This document shows positions 8,958 to 17,984 of a stretch of 64,000 nt of DNA, piece by piece (position 1 is the first letter of the stretch; each line of letters starts with the position of its first letter). Location of the stretch: assembly GCA_031292735.1 (NCBI GenBank), contig JARLGP010000010.1, positions 1 to 64,000 on the forward strand. The letters are read 5' to 3'. The DNA is from Holophaga sp. (GTDB lineage Bacteria > Acidobacteriota > Holophagae > Holophagales > Holophagaceae). The notes under the pieces are model-generated. The model was given only the letters and a program-made list of their open reading frames with translations. It had not been told where the DNA came from and made no database searches. The translations under genes were made by a program, and so were the position numbers.

Positions 8958-11387
8958 ATGCGAACGGGATCAGGCTCATCCATGCTGCGCAGCGCTGCGC
9001 TGGCCCTTTCAGCCACGGCCCTGGCGGCCCTGCCGGGCCTGGCCCGGGACACCCGGCCCGTGGCCGCGGAGACCCTCCGGGTCGCCGGCCTGCAGGCCCC
9101 CGCCGACATCCGCATCGACCGCTGGGGCGTGCCGCACATCTACGCGCGCAGCCAGCGGGACGTGTTCTTCGCCCAGGGCTTCAACGCCGCCCGGGACCGC
9201 CTGTTCCAGATCGATCTGTGGCGCCGCCGGGGGCTCGGGCAGCTGGCCGAAGTGTTCGGCCCCGAGTTCGTGGAGCAGGACCGCGCCTCCCGCCTGTTCC
9301 TCTACCGGGGCGACATGGACCGTGAATGGCGCATCTACAGTTCCAACCACACCCGGGAATTCGAGGGGGTCACCCAGAGCTTCGTTTCGGGCATCAATGC
9401 CTACATCGACTGGCTGAAGGGCAACCCGGCGCGGCTGCCCTGGGAATTCACCTTCCTGCACTACCAGCCCGCCCGGTGGCAGGCCGACGACGTGGTGCGG
9501 ATCCGCTCCCACGGGCTCACCCGCAACCTCCGTTCGGAAGTGGCCCGGGCCAACACCCTGTGCCGGACCGGCAACGTGGACCTGGACCAGGTGCGGTCCG
9601 GGCTCACCAACGGCTGGAAGGCGCAGGTGCCGGACGGGCTCGACCCATGCCTGCCGCCCGGGCTGCTGAAGGTGTTCTCCCTGGCCACCCAGGACGTGAA
9701 GATCACCCGGTCCGCGGCCCAGGCCCAGCCCGTGCAGCGGGCGGCCCTGGAGGACGAGCCGGAGGAGGGCAGCAACAGCTGGGTGATCGGCCCGGGCAAG
9801 TCGGCCACCGGCCGCCCCATCCTGGCCAACGACCCGCACCGCGCCTATTCGGTGCCCAGCCTGCGCTACCTGGTGCACCTGTCGGCCCCCGGGCTGGACG
9901 TGATCGGCGCCGGGGAGCCGGCCCTGCCGGGCATCTCCCTGGGCCACAACGGCACCATCGCCTTCGGGCTCACCATCTTCAACATCGACCAGGAGGACCT
10001 CTACGTCTACGAGCTGAACCCCGCCGACCCGACCCAGTACCGCTACCAGGGCGGCTGGGAGCCGTTCCGCGTGGAGCGGGAAACCATCCCGGTGCGCGGG
10101 GCCGCGGCCCAGACCGTGGAGCTCGCCTTCACCCGGCACGGGCCGGTGATCTACCTGGACCCGGCCAAGGGCCGCGCCTACGCGGTGCGCTCCGGCTGGC
10201 TGGAGCCGGGCATGAGCCCGTACTTCGGCTCGCTGGACTACATGCGGGCCAGGAACTTCATCCAGTTCCGCAAGGCGCTGGTGAACTGGGGGGCGCCCAC
10301 CCTGAACCAGATCTACGCGGACCTGCACGGCAACATCGGCTGGGCCGCCACCGGGCTGACGCCCAAACGGCCCAACTGGGACGGCCTGCTGCCGGTGCCC
10401 GGGGACGGGCGCTATGAATGGAGCGGGTTCTGGCGCGGCGATTTCATGCCCTCCAGCTACAACCCCAGGCAGGGCTGGATCGCCACCGCCAACGCCTACA
10501 ACATCCCCGCGGACTACCCGGCCCGGGACCGCAAGCTGGGCTTCGAGTGGACCAACCCCTCCCGCTACCAGCGGCTGAACGAGGTGCTGGGCGGGCTGCC
10601 CAAGGTCTCCCTGGAGGATTCCGAACGGCTGCAGAACGACATCCTGTCCATTCCGGCCCGGCGCCTGATGGCGCTCCTGGCCCCGCTGTCCTCCCCGGAG
10701 CCCAGGACCCAGCGGGCGCTGGCCTTCCTGCGCCACTGGGACGCGCGCCAGGCGGCGGATTCGCCCCAGGCCGCGCTGGAGGAGGTCTGGCAGCTGCGCC
10801 ACCTGCGCAAGGGCTACCGGGAGGCCGTGCTGGCGCCCGACGCGGCGGCGGTGGTCACCGAGACCGACATGGACGAGATGCTGAAGGGCCTGGAGCAGCC
10901 CGGCGCCCGGTTCGGCGAACACGCCGCGGAAAAGCGCGACCGCCTGCTGCTCGCCACCCTGGGCGCGGCCTGGGAGGAGATGGAGAAGCTGGAGGGACCG
11001 GAACCTGCCCTGTGGCAGTGGGGCAAGCTGCACTTCAACCTGAACGAGCATCCCTTCGCCGCGGCGGTGGACGACGCCACCCGGGTGCGCATCAACGTGG
11101 GCCCCTTCGCCAAGAACGGTTCCGAGTACACCCCCAGCCAGTCCCTGCCCCGGCCCAGCGACTTCCGCCAGATGAACGGGCCGGCGGTGCGCATGGTGGT
11201 GGACGTGGGCCGCTGGGACAACTCCCGGGCGGTGAACCACCCCGGCCAGTCCGGCGACCCGGACAGCCCGCACTACCGCGACCTGGCGGACCTGTGGCGC
11301 ACCGGCCGCTACTTCCAGCTGGCCTATTCCCGGGCCGCCGTGGACCGGGTCACCGAGCGGGTGATCCACCTCGTCCCGGAGCGATGA
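8958..11387 (+). CDS. Penicillin acylase family protein (N-terminal serine nucleophile amidase), secreted
   Basis: An 809-residue precursor of the Ntn-hydrolase fold that self-cleaves into alpha and beta chains. An export signal lies at about residues 9-30. The alpha-chain region has RDRLFQIDLWRR. The processing site is EEG|SNSWVIG, giving a Ser272 nucleophile, followed by the family motifs ILANDPH, ISLGHNGTIAFG and NIDQEDLY. Substrates in the family include beta-lactams and N-acyl-homoserine lactones; the sequence does not distinguish them. The ATG at 8958 is preceded by GGGAGG. The 3' end overlaps the convergent trans-sulfuration gene by 38 bp. Confidence 0.92.
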   Translation: MRTGSGSSMLRSAALALSATALAALPGLARDTRPVAAETLRVAGLQAPADIRIDRWGVPHIYARSQRDVFFAQGFNAARDRLFQIDLWRRRGLGQLAEVFGPEFVEQDRASRLFLYRGDMDREWRIYSSNHTREFEGVTQSFVSGINAYIDWLKGNPARLPWEFTFLHYQPARWQADDVVRIRSHGLTRNLRSEVARANTLCRTGNVDLDQVRSGLTNGWKAQVPDGLDPCLPPGLLKVFSLATQDVKITRSAAQAQPVQRAALEDEPEEGSNSWVIGPGKSATGRPILANDPHRAYSVPSLRYLVHLSAPGLDVIGAGEPALPGISLGHNGTIAFGLTIFNIDQEDLYVYELNPADPTQYRYQGGWEPFRVERETIPVRGAAAQTVELAFTRHGPVIYLDPAKGRAYAVRSGWLEPGMSPYFGSLDYMRARNFIQFRKALVNWGAPTLNQIYADLHGNIGWAATGLTPKRPNWDGLLPVPGDGRYEWSGFWRGDFMPSSYNPRQGWIATANAYNIPADYPARDRKLGFEWTNPSRYQRLNEVLGGLPKVSLEDSERLQNDILSIPARRLMALLAPLSSPEPRTQRALAFLRHWDARQAADSPQAALEEVWQLRHLRKGYREAVLAPDAAAVVTETDMDEMLKGLEQPGARFGEHAAEKRDRLLLATLGAAWEEMEKLEGPEPALWQWGKLHFNLNEHPFAAAVDDATRVRINVGPFAKNGSEYTPSQSLPRPSDFRQMNGPAVRMVVDVGRWDNSRAVNHPGQSGDPDSPHYRDLADLWRTGRYFQLAYSRAAVDRVTERVIHLVPER

Positions 11388-12540
11388 CGGCGAAGGCCGA
11401 CGCCAGATCCTGGATCAGGTCCTCGGGATCCTCCAACCCGATGCTCAGGCGGACGATGGTCCGGTCCTGATAGCGGGACGGCAGGGCCCGGGGATACCGG
11501 GCCGCAGTGACCAGGCTCTGGAACCCGCCCCAGCTGTAGCCGATGCCGAACAGGCGCAGGGCGTTGACGAAGGCGGCCAGGCGGGCCTCGGGGAACTCCT
11601 CCTTGAAGGTGAAGCCGAACAGGCCCGAAGCGCCCTGGAAGTCCCGGAGCCACAGGTGGTGCTCGGGATGGCTGGGCAGGGCCGGGTGCAGCACCTGGTC
11701 CACCAGGGGCTGGCCGCACAGCCACTGGGCCACCTGCAGGGCCGACCGGCTGTGCTGGCGCAGGCGCACCGGCAGGGTCTTGAGCCCGCGCAGGGCCAGC
11801 GCGCAGTCCTCGGGGGCGGCGAACAGCTCCATCACCCGGTAGAAGGCGTCGAACCGCTCGGCCAGCGCCTCGGTCACCGTCACCACGCCCAGCAGCACGT
11901 CGGAATGGCCGGCGATGTACTTGGTGGCCGACTGCACCGACACGTCCACCCCCAGCTGGAACGGCTTGAGGTAGAGCGGCGTGGCCCAGGTGGCGTCCAG
12001 CACGGTGAGGATGCCGCGCTCCCGGGCGATCGCCGTGATGGCGGGGATGTCCTGCAGCTCGAAGGTGTTGGAGCCGGGCGACTCCAGCAGGATGAGCACG
12101 GTGTTGGGGCGCAGCTGGCCGGCGATGCCGGCCCCGGCGTCGGCCGGCAGCACGCTGGTCTCCACCTGGAACCGGGCCAGCACCGTTTCGCAGAAATGCA
12201 TGGTGGGGCCGTAGGCGTTGGCGCACACCAGGATGTGGTCGCCGGCCCGGGTGAAGGCCAGCAGGGTGTTGATGATGGCGCTGATCCCCGACGGGAAGGC
12301 CCGGGTCAGCCCGCCCCCTTCCAGTTCCAGCATGGCCTGCTCGAAGGTGCGCTGCACCGGCAGCCGGTCGGTGCCGTAGGTCACCCCCGGGTAGCGGCCG
12401 GCATTGGCCGCCGCCAGGTCTTCATAGCGCTCGAACAGCACGGTGGAGCCCCGCTGCAGGGCCGGGTTGATGGTCCGCACCGGGCGCCCGCCGGAGGGGT
12501 CGCCGGTGGGGGGCTGGATGAGCTTGGTGGCGTCGTGCAT
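11350..12540 (-). CDS. Cystathionine beta-lyase-like PLP enzyme (MetC type)
   Basis: A 396-residue Cys/Met-metabolism PLP enzyme. The PLP lysine lies in SVQSATKYIAGHSD (Lys207). The early RTINPALQRGSTVLFE and the AYGPT active-site segment (rather than YGGT or YGCT) resemble MetC-type cystathionine beta-lyases, which cleave cystathionine to homocysteine, pyruvate and ammonia. The gene starts 1 nt after the stop of the sigma-54 activator (TGA-C-ATG), so they form an operon. It runs into the convergent acylase gene with a 38-bp overlap. Desulfhydrase-type side activities are common in this family. Confidence 0.88.
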   Translation of the reverse strand: MHDATKLIQPPTGDPSGGRPVRTINPALQRGSTVLFERYEDLAAANAGRYPGVTYGTDRLPVQRTFEQAMLELEGGGLTRAFPSGISAIINTLLAFTRAGDHILVCANAYGPTMHFCETVLARFQVETSVLPADAGAGIAGQLRPNTVLILLESPGSNTFELQDIPAITAIARERGILTVLDATWATPLYLKPFQLGVDVSVQSATKYIAGHSDVLLGVVTVTEALAERFDAFYRVMELFAAPEDCALALRGLKTLPVRLRQHSRSALQVAQWLCGQPLVDQVLHPALPSHPEHHLWLRDFQGASGLFGFTFKEEFPEARLAAFVNALRLFGIGYSWGGFQSLVTAARYPRALPSRYQDRTIVRLSIGLEDPEDLIQDLASAFAVIAPGRGGSPAR

Positions 12541-12541
12541 G

Positions 12542-14596
12542 TCATGTCCTTTGGTTGCGCAGCTGTTTGAGGGCCTCGATGCCTTCCGGGGTGATGGTGC
12601 TGCCGCCCCGGCCGCTGTGCAGATGAACGTAGCCGAAGCTTTCCATCTGCACCAGGGCCTTGCGGATCTGCGCCTCGGTGAGGAACAGGTCCTGCTTCTG
12701 GGCGATCTGCACCAGGCTCCGGCGGCCGGAGCGGAGCCGGTTCTGGTGGTTGCCGTACAGGCATTCGAGAATGAACATGTAGTGGTCGCGCGGCACCCCG
12801 ATCCCTTCCCGGAAGGCGGCCAGCCCCGGATCCCCGCCCCGGGGGCCGGCCTCCGGCCACTTGAGGAACGGCGCCAGGTCCCTGGCCTCGATGGTCCGCT
12901 TGTCCAGGTAGGCCAGGTACTCCGCGCAGTTCTTCAGCTCGCGCACGTTGCCGTGCCAGGGGTAGCGCACCAGCAGCTCCGCGGTTTCCGGGGTGATGGT
13001 CAGCTCCACCCCGATCTGCCGCTTCAGGTGGTCCAGCAGGAACAGGATGTCGTCCCTGCGTTCGCGCAGGGGCGGCACCTGGATGGGCAGCACGTTCAGC
13101 CGGTAGTAAAGGTCGCGGCGGAACTGGCCCTGCTCCACCAGGCTCCACAGGTCCTTGTTGGTGGCGGCGATGATCCGGATATCGATGTGGATCATGCTGT
13201 CGCCGCCGATGCGCATGACCTCCCGGCTTTCCAGCACCCGCAGCAGCCGGGTCTGCAGGTTCAGGTCCATCTCGCCGATCTCGTCCAGGAAGATGGTGCC
13301 CTGGTGGGCCAGCTCGAACAGCCCGGGCTTGCCGCCCCGGCGGGCCCCGGTGAAGGCGCCCTCCTCGTAGCCGAACAGCTCGCTTTCCAGCAGGCTTTCC
13401 GGCAGGGCTGCGCAGTTCACCGTCACGAACTGCCACTCCTTGCGCCGGCTGGCGTTGTGGATGGCGTGGGCGAACAGCTCCTTGCCGGTGCCGGTCTCGC
13501 CGATGATCAGCACCGAGGCGTCGGACTTGGCCTTCTTCCGGGCCAGGTCCTTGAGTTCGATGAAGTCCGGGTCCCGGGTGAGGATCTGCTCGAAGGTGTA
13601 GCGCGCCCGGTGCCCCTTGCCCAGCAGCTGGGACCGGAGCCGGTGCTGGCTGCGCTCCTTGTCCTCGAACTTGTTGATGATGGCCAGGGCGCCCCGGGTC
13701 TTCCGGCCCACCACCACCGGCACCACCTTGATGGAGACGTCGCGGGAGTTGATCTTCACCAGGGTGTAGTCCACCTCCATCTGGCCGGCCATGACCCGGT
13801 CGAACGGGATGCCGGGAATCAGGTCGGAGGCCTTGCAGTCCACCAGGTCGCCCGGGCGGTCCAGCACCTCCCGCGCCTTGCGGTTGCAGGCGTAGACCAT
13901 GCCGTTGTTCTCGATGATGATGATGCCGTCGTCCATGACGTCCAGCAGGCTGGACAACTGGCCCTCCAGGATGTTGGTGCGGTCGAACAGCGAGGTGACG
14001 CTGTCGGGGCTGTGGCGGATGCTCTGGAAATACTCGATGAAGCGGTCTTCCTTGAGCAGCCGCTCCAGCCCCAGGCCGGTGGCCAGATCGATCATCGTCT
14101 TGGCGTCGATCACCCGGTCGCCGATATCCACCACCTGCTTCACCCAGGGCGGCACGTGCTGGGGCTCGCCCGGGGTCACCGCGGTCTCCAGTTGCGGCAG
14201 ATGGGTGGTGCCGGGGTAGCAGGGCACCAGGTCCAGGTGGTTCAGGCCCAGCCGATGGAACAGGGAGATGGTGTCCATGGTCATCTCCACGCTGTAGTTC
14301 ACCAGCAGCACGGAGAGTCCGGCGGGCATGGCGGCGATCCGCTGGTACTGCTCCTCGGTGAGGGTGTTGCTGATGATGATGGCCTTGGCGTTCTTTGCAA
14401 TGAACGGCCGGAGGTTGAGGTAGATCTGGTAGATGGAGATGAGGAACAGGTCGGCGTCGATGGGGCCGGTGATGTTGGCCACGTCGTAGGAGTAGCAGCG
14501 CAGCTCGATGGCGCCCCGGAACAGGGCCTCCAGGGTCTGCCGGTGCACCTCGGCGACCTTGGAGAAGGCTGTGATCAGGGCGACCTTCTTGGCCAT
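12542..14596 (-). CDS. Sigma-54-dependent transcriptional activator with PrpR-like N-terminus and PAS domain
   Basis: 684 residues. The N-terminal region (about 1-185) looks like a PrpR/periplasmic-binding-like sensor. A PAS domain follows at about 205-310 (VMDDGIIIIENNGMVYACNRKA). The AAA+ domain has GETGTGKE (366-373), the sigma-54 contact loop GAFTGA (413-418) and Walker B GTIFLDEIGE. The C-terminus looks like a winged helix (LTEAQIRKALVQMESFGYV) rather than the usual Fis-type helix-turn-helix. I chose the ATG at 14596, 8 nt after a GGAGG. It is transcribed away from a clear -24/-12 promoter serving the adjacent transporter, so that operon is its likely target, with a small-molecule ligand. 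It is co-transcribed with the metC-like gene. Confidence 0.92.
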   Translation of the reverse strand: MAKKVALITAFSKVAEVHRQTLEALFRGAIELRCYSYDVANITGPIDADLFLISIYQIYLNLRPFIAKNAKAIIISNTLTEEQYQRIAAMPAGLSVLLVNYSVEMTMDTISLFHRLGLNHLDLVPCYPGTTHLPQLETAVTPGEPQHVPPWVKQVVDIGDRVIDAKTMIDLATGLGLERLLKEDRFIEYFQSIRHSPDSVTSLFDRTNILEGQLSSLLDVMDDGIIIIENNGMVYACNRKAREVLDRPGDLVDCKASDLIPGIPFDRVMAGQMEVDYTLVKINSRDVSIKVVPVVVGRKTRGALAIINKFEDKERSQHRLRSQLLGKGHRARYTFEQILTRDPDFIELKDLARKKAKSDASVLIIGETGTGKELFAHAIHNASRRKEWQFVTVNCAALPESLLESELFGYEEGAFTGARRGGKPGLFELAHQGTIFLDEIGEMDLNLQTRLLRVLESREVMRIGGDSMIHIDIRIIAATNKDLWSLVEQGQFRRDLYYRLNVLPIQVPPLRERRDDILFLLDHLKRQIGVELTITPETAELLVRYPWHGNVRELKNCAEYLAYLDKRTIEARDLAPFLKWPEAGPRGGDPGLAAFREGIGVPRDHYMFILECLYGNHQNRLRSGRRSLVQIAQKQDLFLTEAQIRKALVQMESFGYVHLHSGRGGSTITPEGIEALKQLRNQRT

Positions 14597-14989
14597 GGGC
14601 CGGCCTCCGCGGGAAAAGGACAAAGGGTTGAATGGGTCATTCTAATCCCCCGTTGCGCCCGTTGCCAGGGAAGGAACCGGCCCTGGATGAGCCGGGACGG
14701 GCAAACGGCCATTGGCACGGTAAATGCATCAATGAGTTCATCACTCCAAAATTCATAGAAAACTGGCATGATGGGTTTATGGGTAACTCCCATCAATTCA
14801 TGGTTTGAAAAAAGCACTTGCTCAAATAGTTAATGGGTTCATCTTGGGGACAATCTTCAAGCCGATCCCAGATCCGGGCCTATCGCTCCTTATGAAAAGG
14901 AGCGTGGTTTGTTGTCCGGAACCCGATTCCCCGGCTTTGCCCCGCAAGACCCGTCCCTCAACGCAACCACTCCACCAGGAGGAACCTAC
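14597..14989. other. Divergent control region of the sigma-54 activator and the branched-chain amino-acid transporter
   Basis: No gene in 393 bp. It holds the -24/-12 promoter described separately, an inverted repeat ATGGG-TAACT-CCCAT at 14779-14793, and several loosely similar GTTCATCA / ATTCATGG / GTTCATC boxes between 14730 and 14840 that could be activator-binding sites. The transporter leader is about 250 nt long and ends in a strong GGAGGAA. Confidence 0.5.
14712..14728 (+). promoter_or_regulatory. Sigma-54 (-24/-12) promoter for the transporter operon
   Basis: TTGGCACGGTAAATGCA matches the consensus YTGGCACGRNNNTTGCW at all fixed positions but one. GG and GC are spaced correctly (12 nt from the -24 G to the -12 C). 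It points right, towards the substrate-binding protein gene, with a predicted start near 14740. The neighbouring sigma-54 activator gene strongly supports it. Confidence 0.85.
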
Positions 14990-16141
14990 ATGAACTCGAA
15001 GCTTTCGGCCATGATCCCGCTGGCGGTCGCGCTCTGCGCGGTCATCGGCTGCGACAAGAAGAGCAATACCATCAAGATCGGTCAGGCGGTCGCGCTGACC
15101 GGCGACAATTCCACCTGGGGCCAGTCGGAAAAGAACGCCCTGGACATGGAGATCGCCAAGATCAACGCCAAGGGCGGGGTCATGGGCAAGCAGATCCAGC
15201 TCATCTCCTACGACACCCGGGCCGACGCCACCGAGGGCGTCAACGTCACCAAGCGGCTGGTGAGCGACGGCGTCTGCGCCATCATCGGCCCCGGCCAGAG
15301 CGGCGTGGCCATCGCCATGACCTCGGTGACCGAGCCGGCCAACGTGGCGTTCCTGGCCACCTCGGCCACCAACCCCAAGGTCACCGTGGACGACAAGACC
15401 GGCCAGGTGCGCAAGACCGCCTTCCGCACCTGCTTCATCGATCCGTTCCAGGGCACCGTGGCCGCCCAGTTCGCCGCCAAGAACCTGAAGCTGAAGAACG
15501 CCGCGATCATCTATGACGTGGGTTCGGACTACTCCTCCTGGCTGGGCAAGTACTTCACCGCCGAGTTCCAGAAGCAGGGCTGCAAGGTGGTGGCCAGCGA
15601 GGCGTTCCGCTCGGGCGAGCTGGATTTCCGGGCCATCCTGGGCAAGATCAAGGGCAGCAACCCTGACGTGCTCTACATCCCCACCATGCAGAAGGAAGCC
15701 GCGCTGATCATGAAGCAGGCCTCCGATCTGGGGATCAAGGCCATTCCCATGGGCGGGGACGGCTGGGCCAGCCCCGACCTGATCACCCTGGGCGGCGCTG
15801 CGGTGAACGGCTCCTACTTCGTGAACATCACCAGCCTGGAAGACCCCGACATCCAGGGCTTCATCAAGGACTACCGGGCCAAGTACAACAACGATCCCGT
15901 CATGCCCAACCCGGTCATGGCGATCGACGCCCTGGACGTGATCATCGACGCCATCACCAAGACCGGCGGCACCGATCCGGCCAAGCTCACCGCCCAGATC
16001 GGCCAGACCAAGGGCCTGCAGACCCTGTCCGGCATGTTCACGGTGGATGCCAGCAACCACAACCCGCTCAACAAGCCTGCGGTCATCCAGCAGGTCAAGG
16101 ATGGAAAGTTCATTTTCGTTACCAAGTTCGTCACCCAGTAG
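14990..16141 (+). CDS. livK: Branched-chain amino-acid ABC transporter substrate-binding lipoprotein (LivJ/LivK family)
   Basis: A 383-residue periplasmic binding protein of the leucine-binding (type I) fold. The N-terminal hydrophobic signal ends in a lipobox-like VIGC, so it is probably a lipoprotein. Family landmarks are IKIGQAVALTGDNS, GPGQSGVAIAM, FRTCFIDPFQG and VGSDYSSWLG. The start at 14990 follows GGAGGAA by 5 nt; an upstream in-frame ATG at 14909 lacks such a site. It is the first gene of the liv-type operon driven by the -24/-12 promoter. The real ligand may be a branched-chain amino acid, methionine or a related compound; the surrounding sulfur-amino-acid genes keep this open. Confidence 0.92.
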   Translation: MNSKLSAMIPLAVALCAVIGCDKKSNTIKIGQAVALTGDNSTWGQSEKNALDMEIAKINAKGGVMGKQIQLISYDTRADATEGVNVTKRLVSDGVCAIIGPGQSGVAIAMTSVTEPANVAFLATSATNPKVTVDDKTGQVRKTAFRTCFIDPFQGTVAAQFAAKNLKLKNAAIIYDVGSDYSSWLGKYFTAEFQKQGCKVVASEAFRSGELDFRAILGKIKGSNPDVLYIPTMQKEAALIMKQASDLGIKAIPMGGDGWASPDLITLGGAAVNGSYFVNITSLEDPDIQGFIKDYRAKYNNDPVMPNPVMAIDALDVIIDAITKTGGTDPAKLTAQIGQTKGLQTLSGMFTVDASNHNPLNKPAVIQQVKDGKFIFVTKFVTQ

Positions 16142-16156
16142 GGCGCAGCACCGGGA

Positions 16157-16182
16157 GGGGGCGGCCGCGGGCGCCGTCCCCC
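16157..16182 (+). terminator. Hairpin between the substrate-binding protein and permease genes (possible attenuator)
   Basis: GGGGG-CGGC pairs with GCCG-T-CCCCC (one bulged T, 7-nt loop) and is followed by TTCTTCT. Such a structure would lower read-through so the binding protein is made in excess over the membrane parts, a common arrangement in ABC transporter operons. The pyrimidine tail is a weak substitute for a U-run. Confidence 0.45.
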
Positions 16183-16234
16183 TTCTTCTCGTGACTTGGT
16201 TTTTCGCGGCAGAACCGCGCGATAGGGGGGGCTC

Positions 16235-17107
16235 TTGTTCGTCCAAACCTTGCTGACCGGATTGGCCATCGGCGGAATCTACGCGCTCATGGCGGTGGGC
16301 TACTCCCTGGTCTTCAGCATCCTGAATTTCAGCAATTTCGCCTACGGCTCCATCATCATGCTGGGGGCCTACATCGGCTACTTCGCCATGGTCAAGCTGG
16401 GCCTGCCGCTGGGCGTCGCCCTGGCCCTCTCCATCCTGGGGGCCGCCGCGCTCTGCTACCTGAACGAGCGGCTGGCCTACGCGCCGCTGCGCAAGCGCCG
16501 GGCCTCGTCGCTGTTCTTCATGATCAGCGCCATGGGCACCGCGATCTTCCTGGAGAACCTGGTCTACGCCATCGTCGGCGCCCACTTCTACGCCTTCCCC
16601 GAGGTGTTCACCAAGCGCAACCTGACCTTCCACGGGGTGTCCATCGGCGTGCTGGACGTGTTCGCCATCGCCTTCTCCTTCGCCGCCATCTACGCCCTGC
16701 ACTTCTTCCTGCAGAAGAGCCGCACCGGCATCGCCATCCGGGCCGCCAGCTACGACATCCAGGTGTGTTCCCTGAACGGGGTCAACGACAAGCACCTGAT
16801 CGGCCTGGTGTTCTGCCTGGCCGGGGGGCTGGCGGGCATCTCCGGCACCTTCCTGGGCATGAAGTACATCGTCTACCCCACCATGGGCTGGATCACCAAC
16901 AAGGCCTACATCGCCGCGGTGATCGGCGGCCTGGGCAGCCTGCCCGGCGCCGTGGTGGGCGGACTCCTGCTGGGGGTGACCGAGACCTTCGTGTCGGCCT
17001 ACGTATCGTCCGTGGTCCGGGACGTGTTCAGCTTCTCCCTGCTGGTGCTGCTTCTGCTGGTCATGCCCACGGGCTTGTTCGGCCGCTTCCTAGAGGAAAA
17101 GGTGTAG
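16235..17107 (+). CDS. livH: Branched-chain amino-acid ABC transporter permease (LivH family)
   Basis: A 290-residue inner-membrane permease with about eight hydrophobic segments. It opens with the family hallmark GLAIGGIYALMAVGYSLVFSILNFSNFAYG and has the central EAA-like loop GLAGISGTFLG. The start is TTG at 16235, just after a run of G (GATAGGGGGG) that acts as ribosome-binding site. It pairs with the LivM-type permease 4 nt downstream to form the membrane pore of the transporter. Confidence 0.93.
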   Translation: MFVQTLLTGLAIGGIYALMAVGYSLVFSILNFSNFAYGSIIMLGAYIGYFAMVKLGLPLGVALALSILGAAALCYLNERLAYAPLRKRRASSLFFMISAMGTAIFLENLVYAIVGAHFYAFPEVFTKRNLTFHGVSIGVLDVFAIAFSFAAIYALHFFLQKSRTGIAIRAASYDIQVCSLNGVNDKHLIGLVFCLAGGLAGISGTFLGMKYIVYPTMGWITNKAYIAAVIGGLGSLPGAVVGGLLLGVTETFVSAYVSSVVRDVFSFSLLVLLLLVMPTGLFGRFLEEKV

Positions 17108-17111
17108 CCCT

Positions 17112-17984
17112 ATGTGGGAATACGTATCCGGCGTCATTTCGCTCGGCCTCATCTACCTGATCGCCACCGTCGGTCTGGCGGTGTTCACCGGGTTCACCGG
17201 CCTGTTTTCCCTGGGCCACGCGGCGTTCTTCGCCATCGGCGCCTACACCGCGGCCATCCTCACCTACTTCTACGGCTTCAACTTCTACGTGGCCCTGGCG
17301 CTGGGCGGCTGCGCCGGCGGGATCGTGGGCTTCCTGATCGGCTACCCCACCCTGAAGGCCAAGCTGCGCACCGACTACTTCGCCATCGCCACCCTGGGCT
17401 TCGGCGAGGCGATCCGGGTGCTGCTGGAGAACCTGCCCATCACCCAGGGCGCCCGGGGCCTGCCCGGCATCCGCAACGACACCAACCTGCCGGTGCTCCT
17501 GGTGGTTTCCGCCGTGGTCATCTGGTCCGCCTGGAACCTGATCCACTCCCGCCACGGGCGCGCCTGCATCGCCATCCGCGAGGACTTCGTGGCCGCCGAG
17601 ATGATGGGCGTGAACATCTTCATCGGCCGGCTGCGCTCGCTGGTGTTCAGCGCGTTTTGCGCGGGCCTGGCCGGTGGGTTGTTCGCCCACTACTTCTGCT
17701 TCATCCAGCCGTCCATGTTCACCTCCTACATGTCCACCCAGCTCACCGCGGCCGTGGTGGCCGGGGGCATGGGCAGCATCAGCGGGCCGGCCCTGGCCGC
17801 CCTGATCTTCATCGGCGTCCCGGAAGCGCTCCGGGTGGCCAACATCTGGCGCCTGGTGGCCTACGGCCTGCTCCTGGTGCTCATCATGATCTTCCGCCCA
17901 CAGGGGCTGATGGGCTACCGGGAACTGTCCTGGACCATGGTCCGGGGCTGGTTCCGGCGCGCCCGGAAGGACGGTGCGGCATGA
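17112..17984 (+). CDS. livM: Branched-chain amino-acid ABC transporter permease (LivM family)
   Basis: A 290-residue polytopic membrane protein of the LivM family. Landmarks are FTGLFSLGHAAFFAIGAYTAAIL near the N-terminus, the conserved RTDYFAIATLGFGEAIR, and the loop FSAFCAGLAGGLFAHYF. It is the second permease of the heterodimer. Its stop overlaps the ATG of the following ATPase (ATGA at 17981-17984). Confidence 0.93.
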   Translation: MWEYVSGVISLGLIYLIATVGLAVFTGFTGLFSLGHAAFFAIGAYTAAILTYFYGFNFYVALALGGCAGGIVGFLIGYPTLKAKLRTDYFAIATLGFGEAIRVLLENLPITQGARGLPGIRNDTNLPVLLVVSAVVIWSAWNLIHSRHGRACIAIREDFVAAEMMGVNIFIGRLRSLVFSAFCAGLAGGLFAHYFCFIQPSMFTSYMSTQLTAAVVAGGMGSISGPALAALIFIGVPEALRVANIWRLVAYGLLLVLIMIFRPQGLMGYRELSWTMVRGWFRRARKDGAA

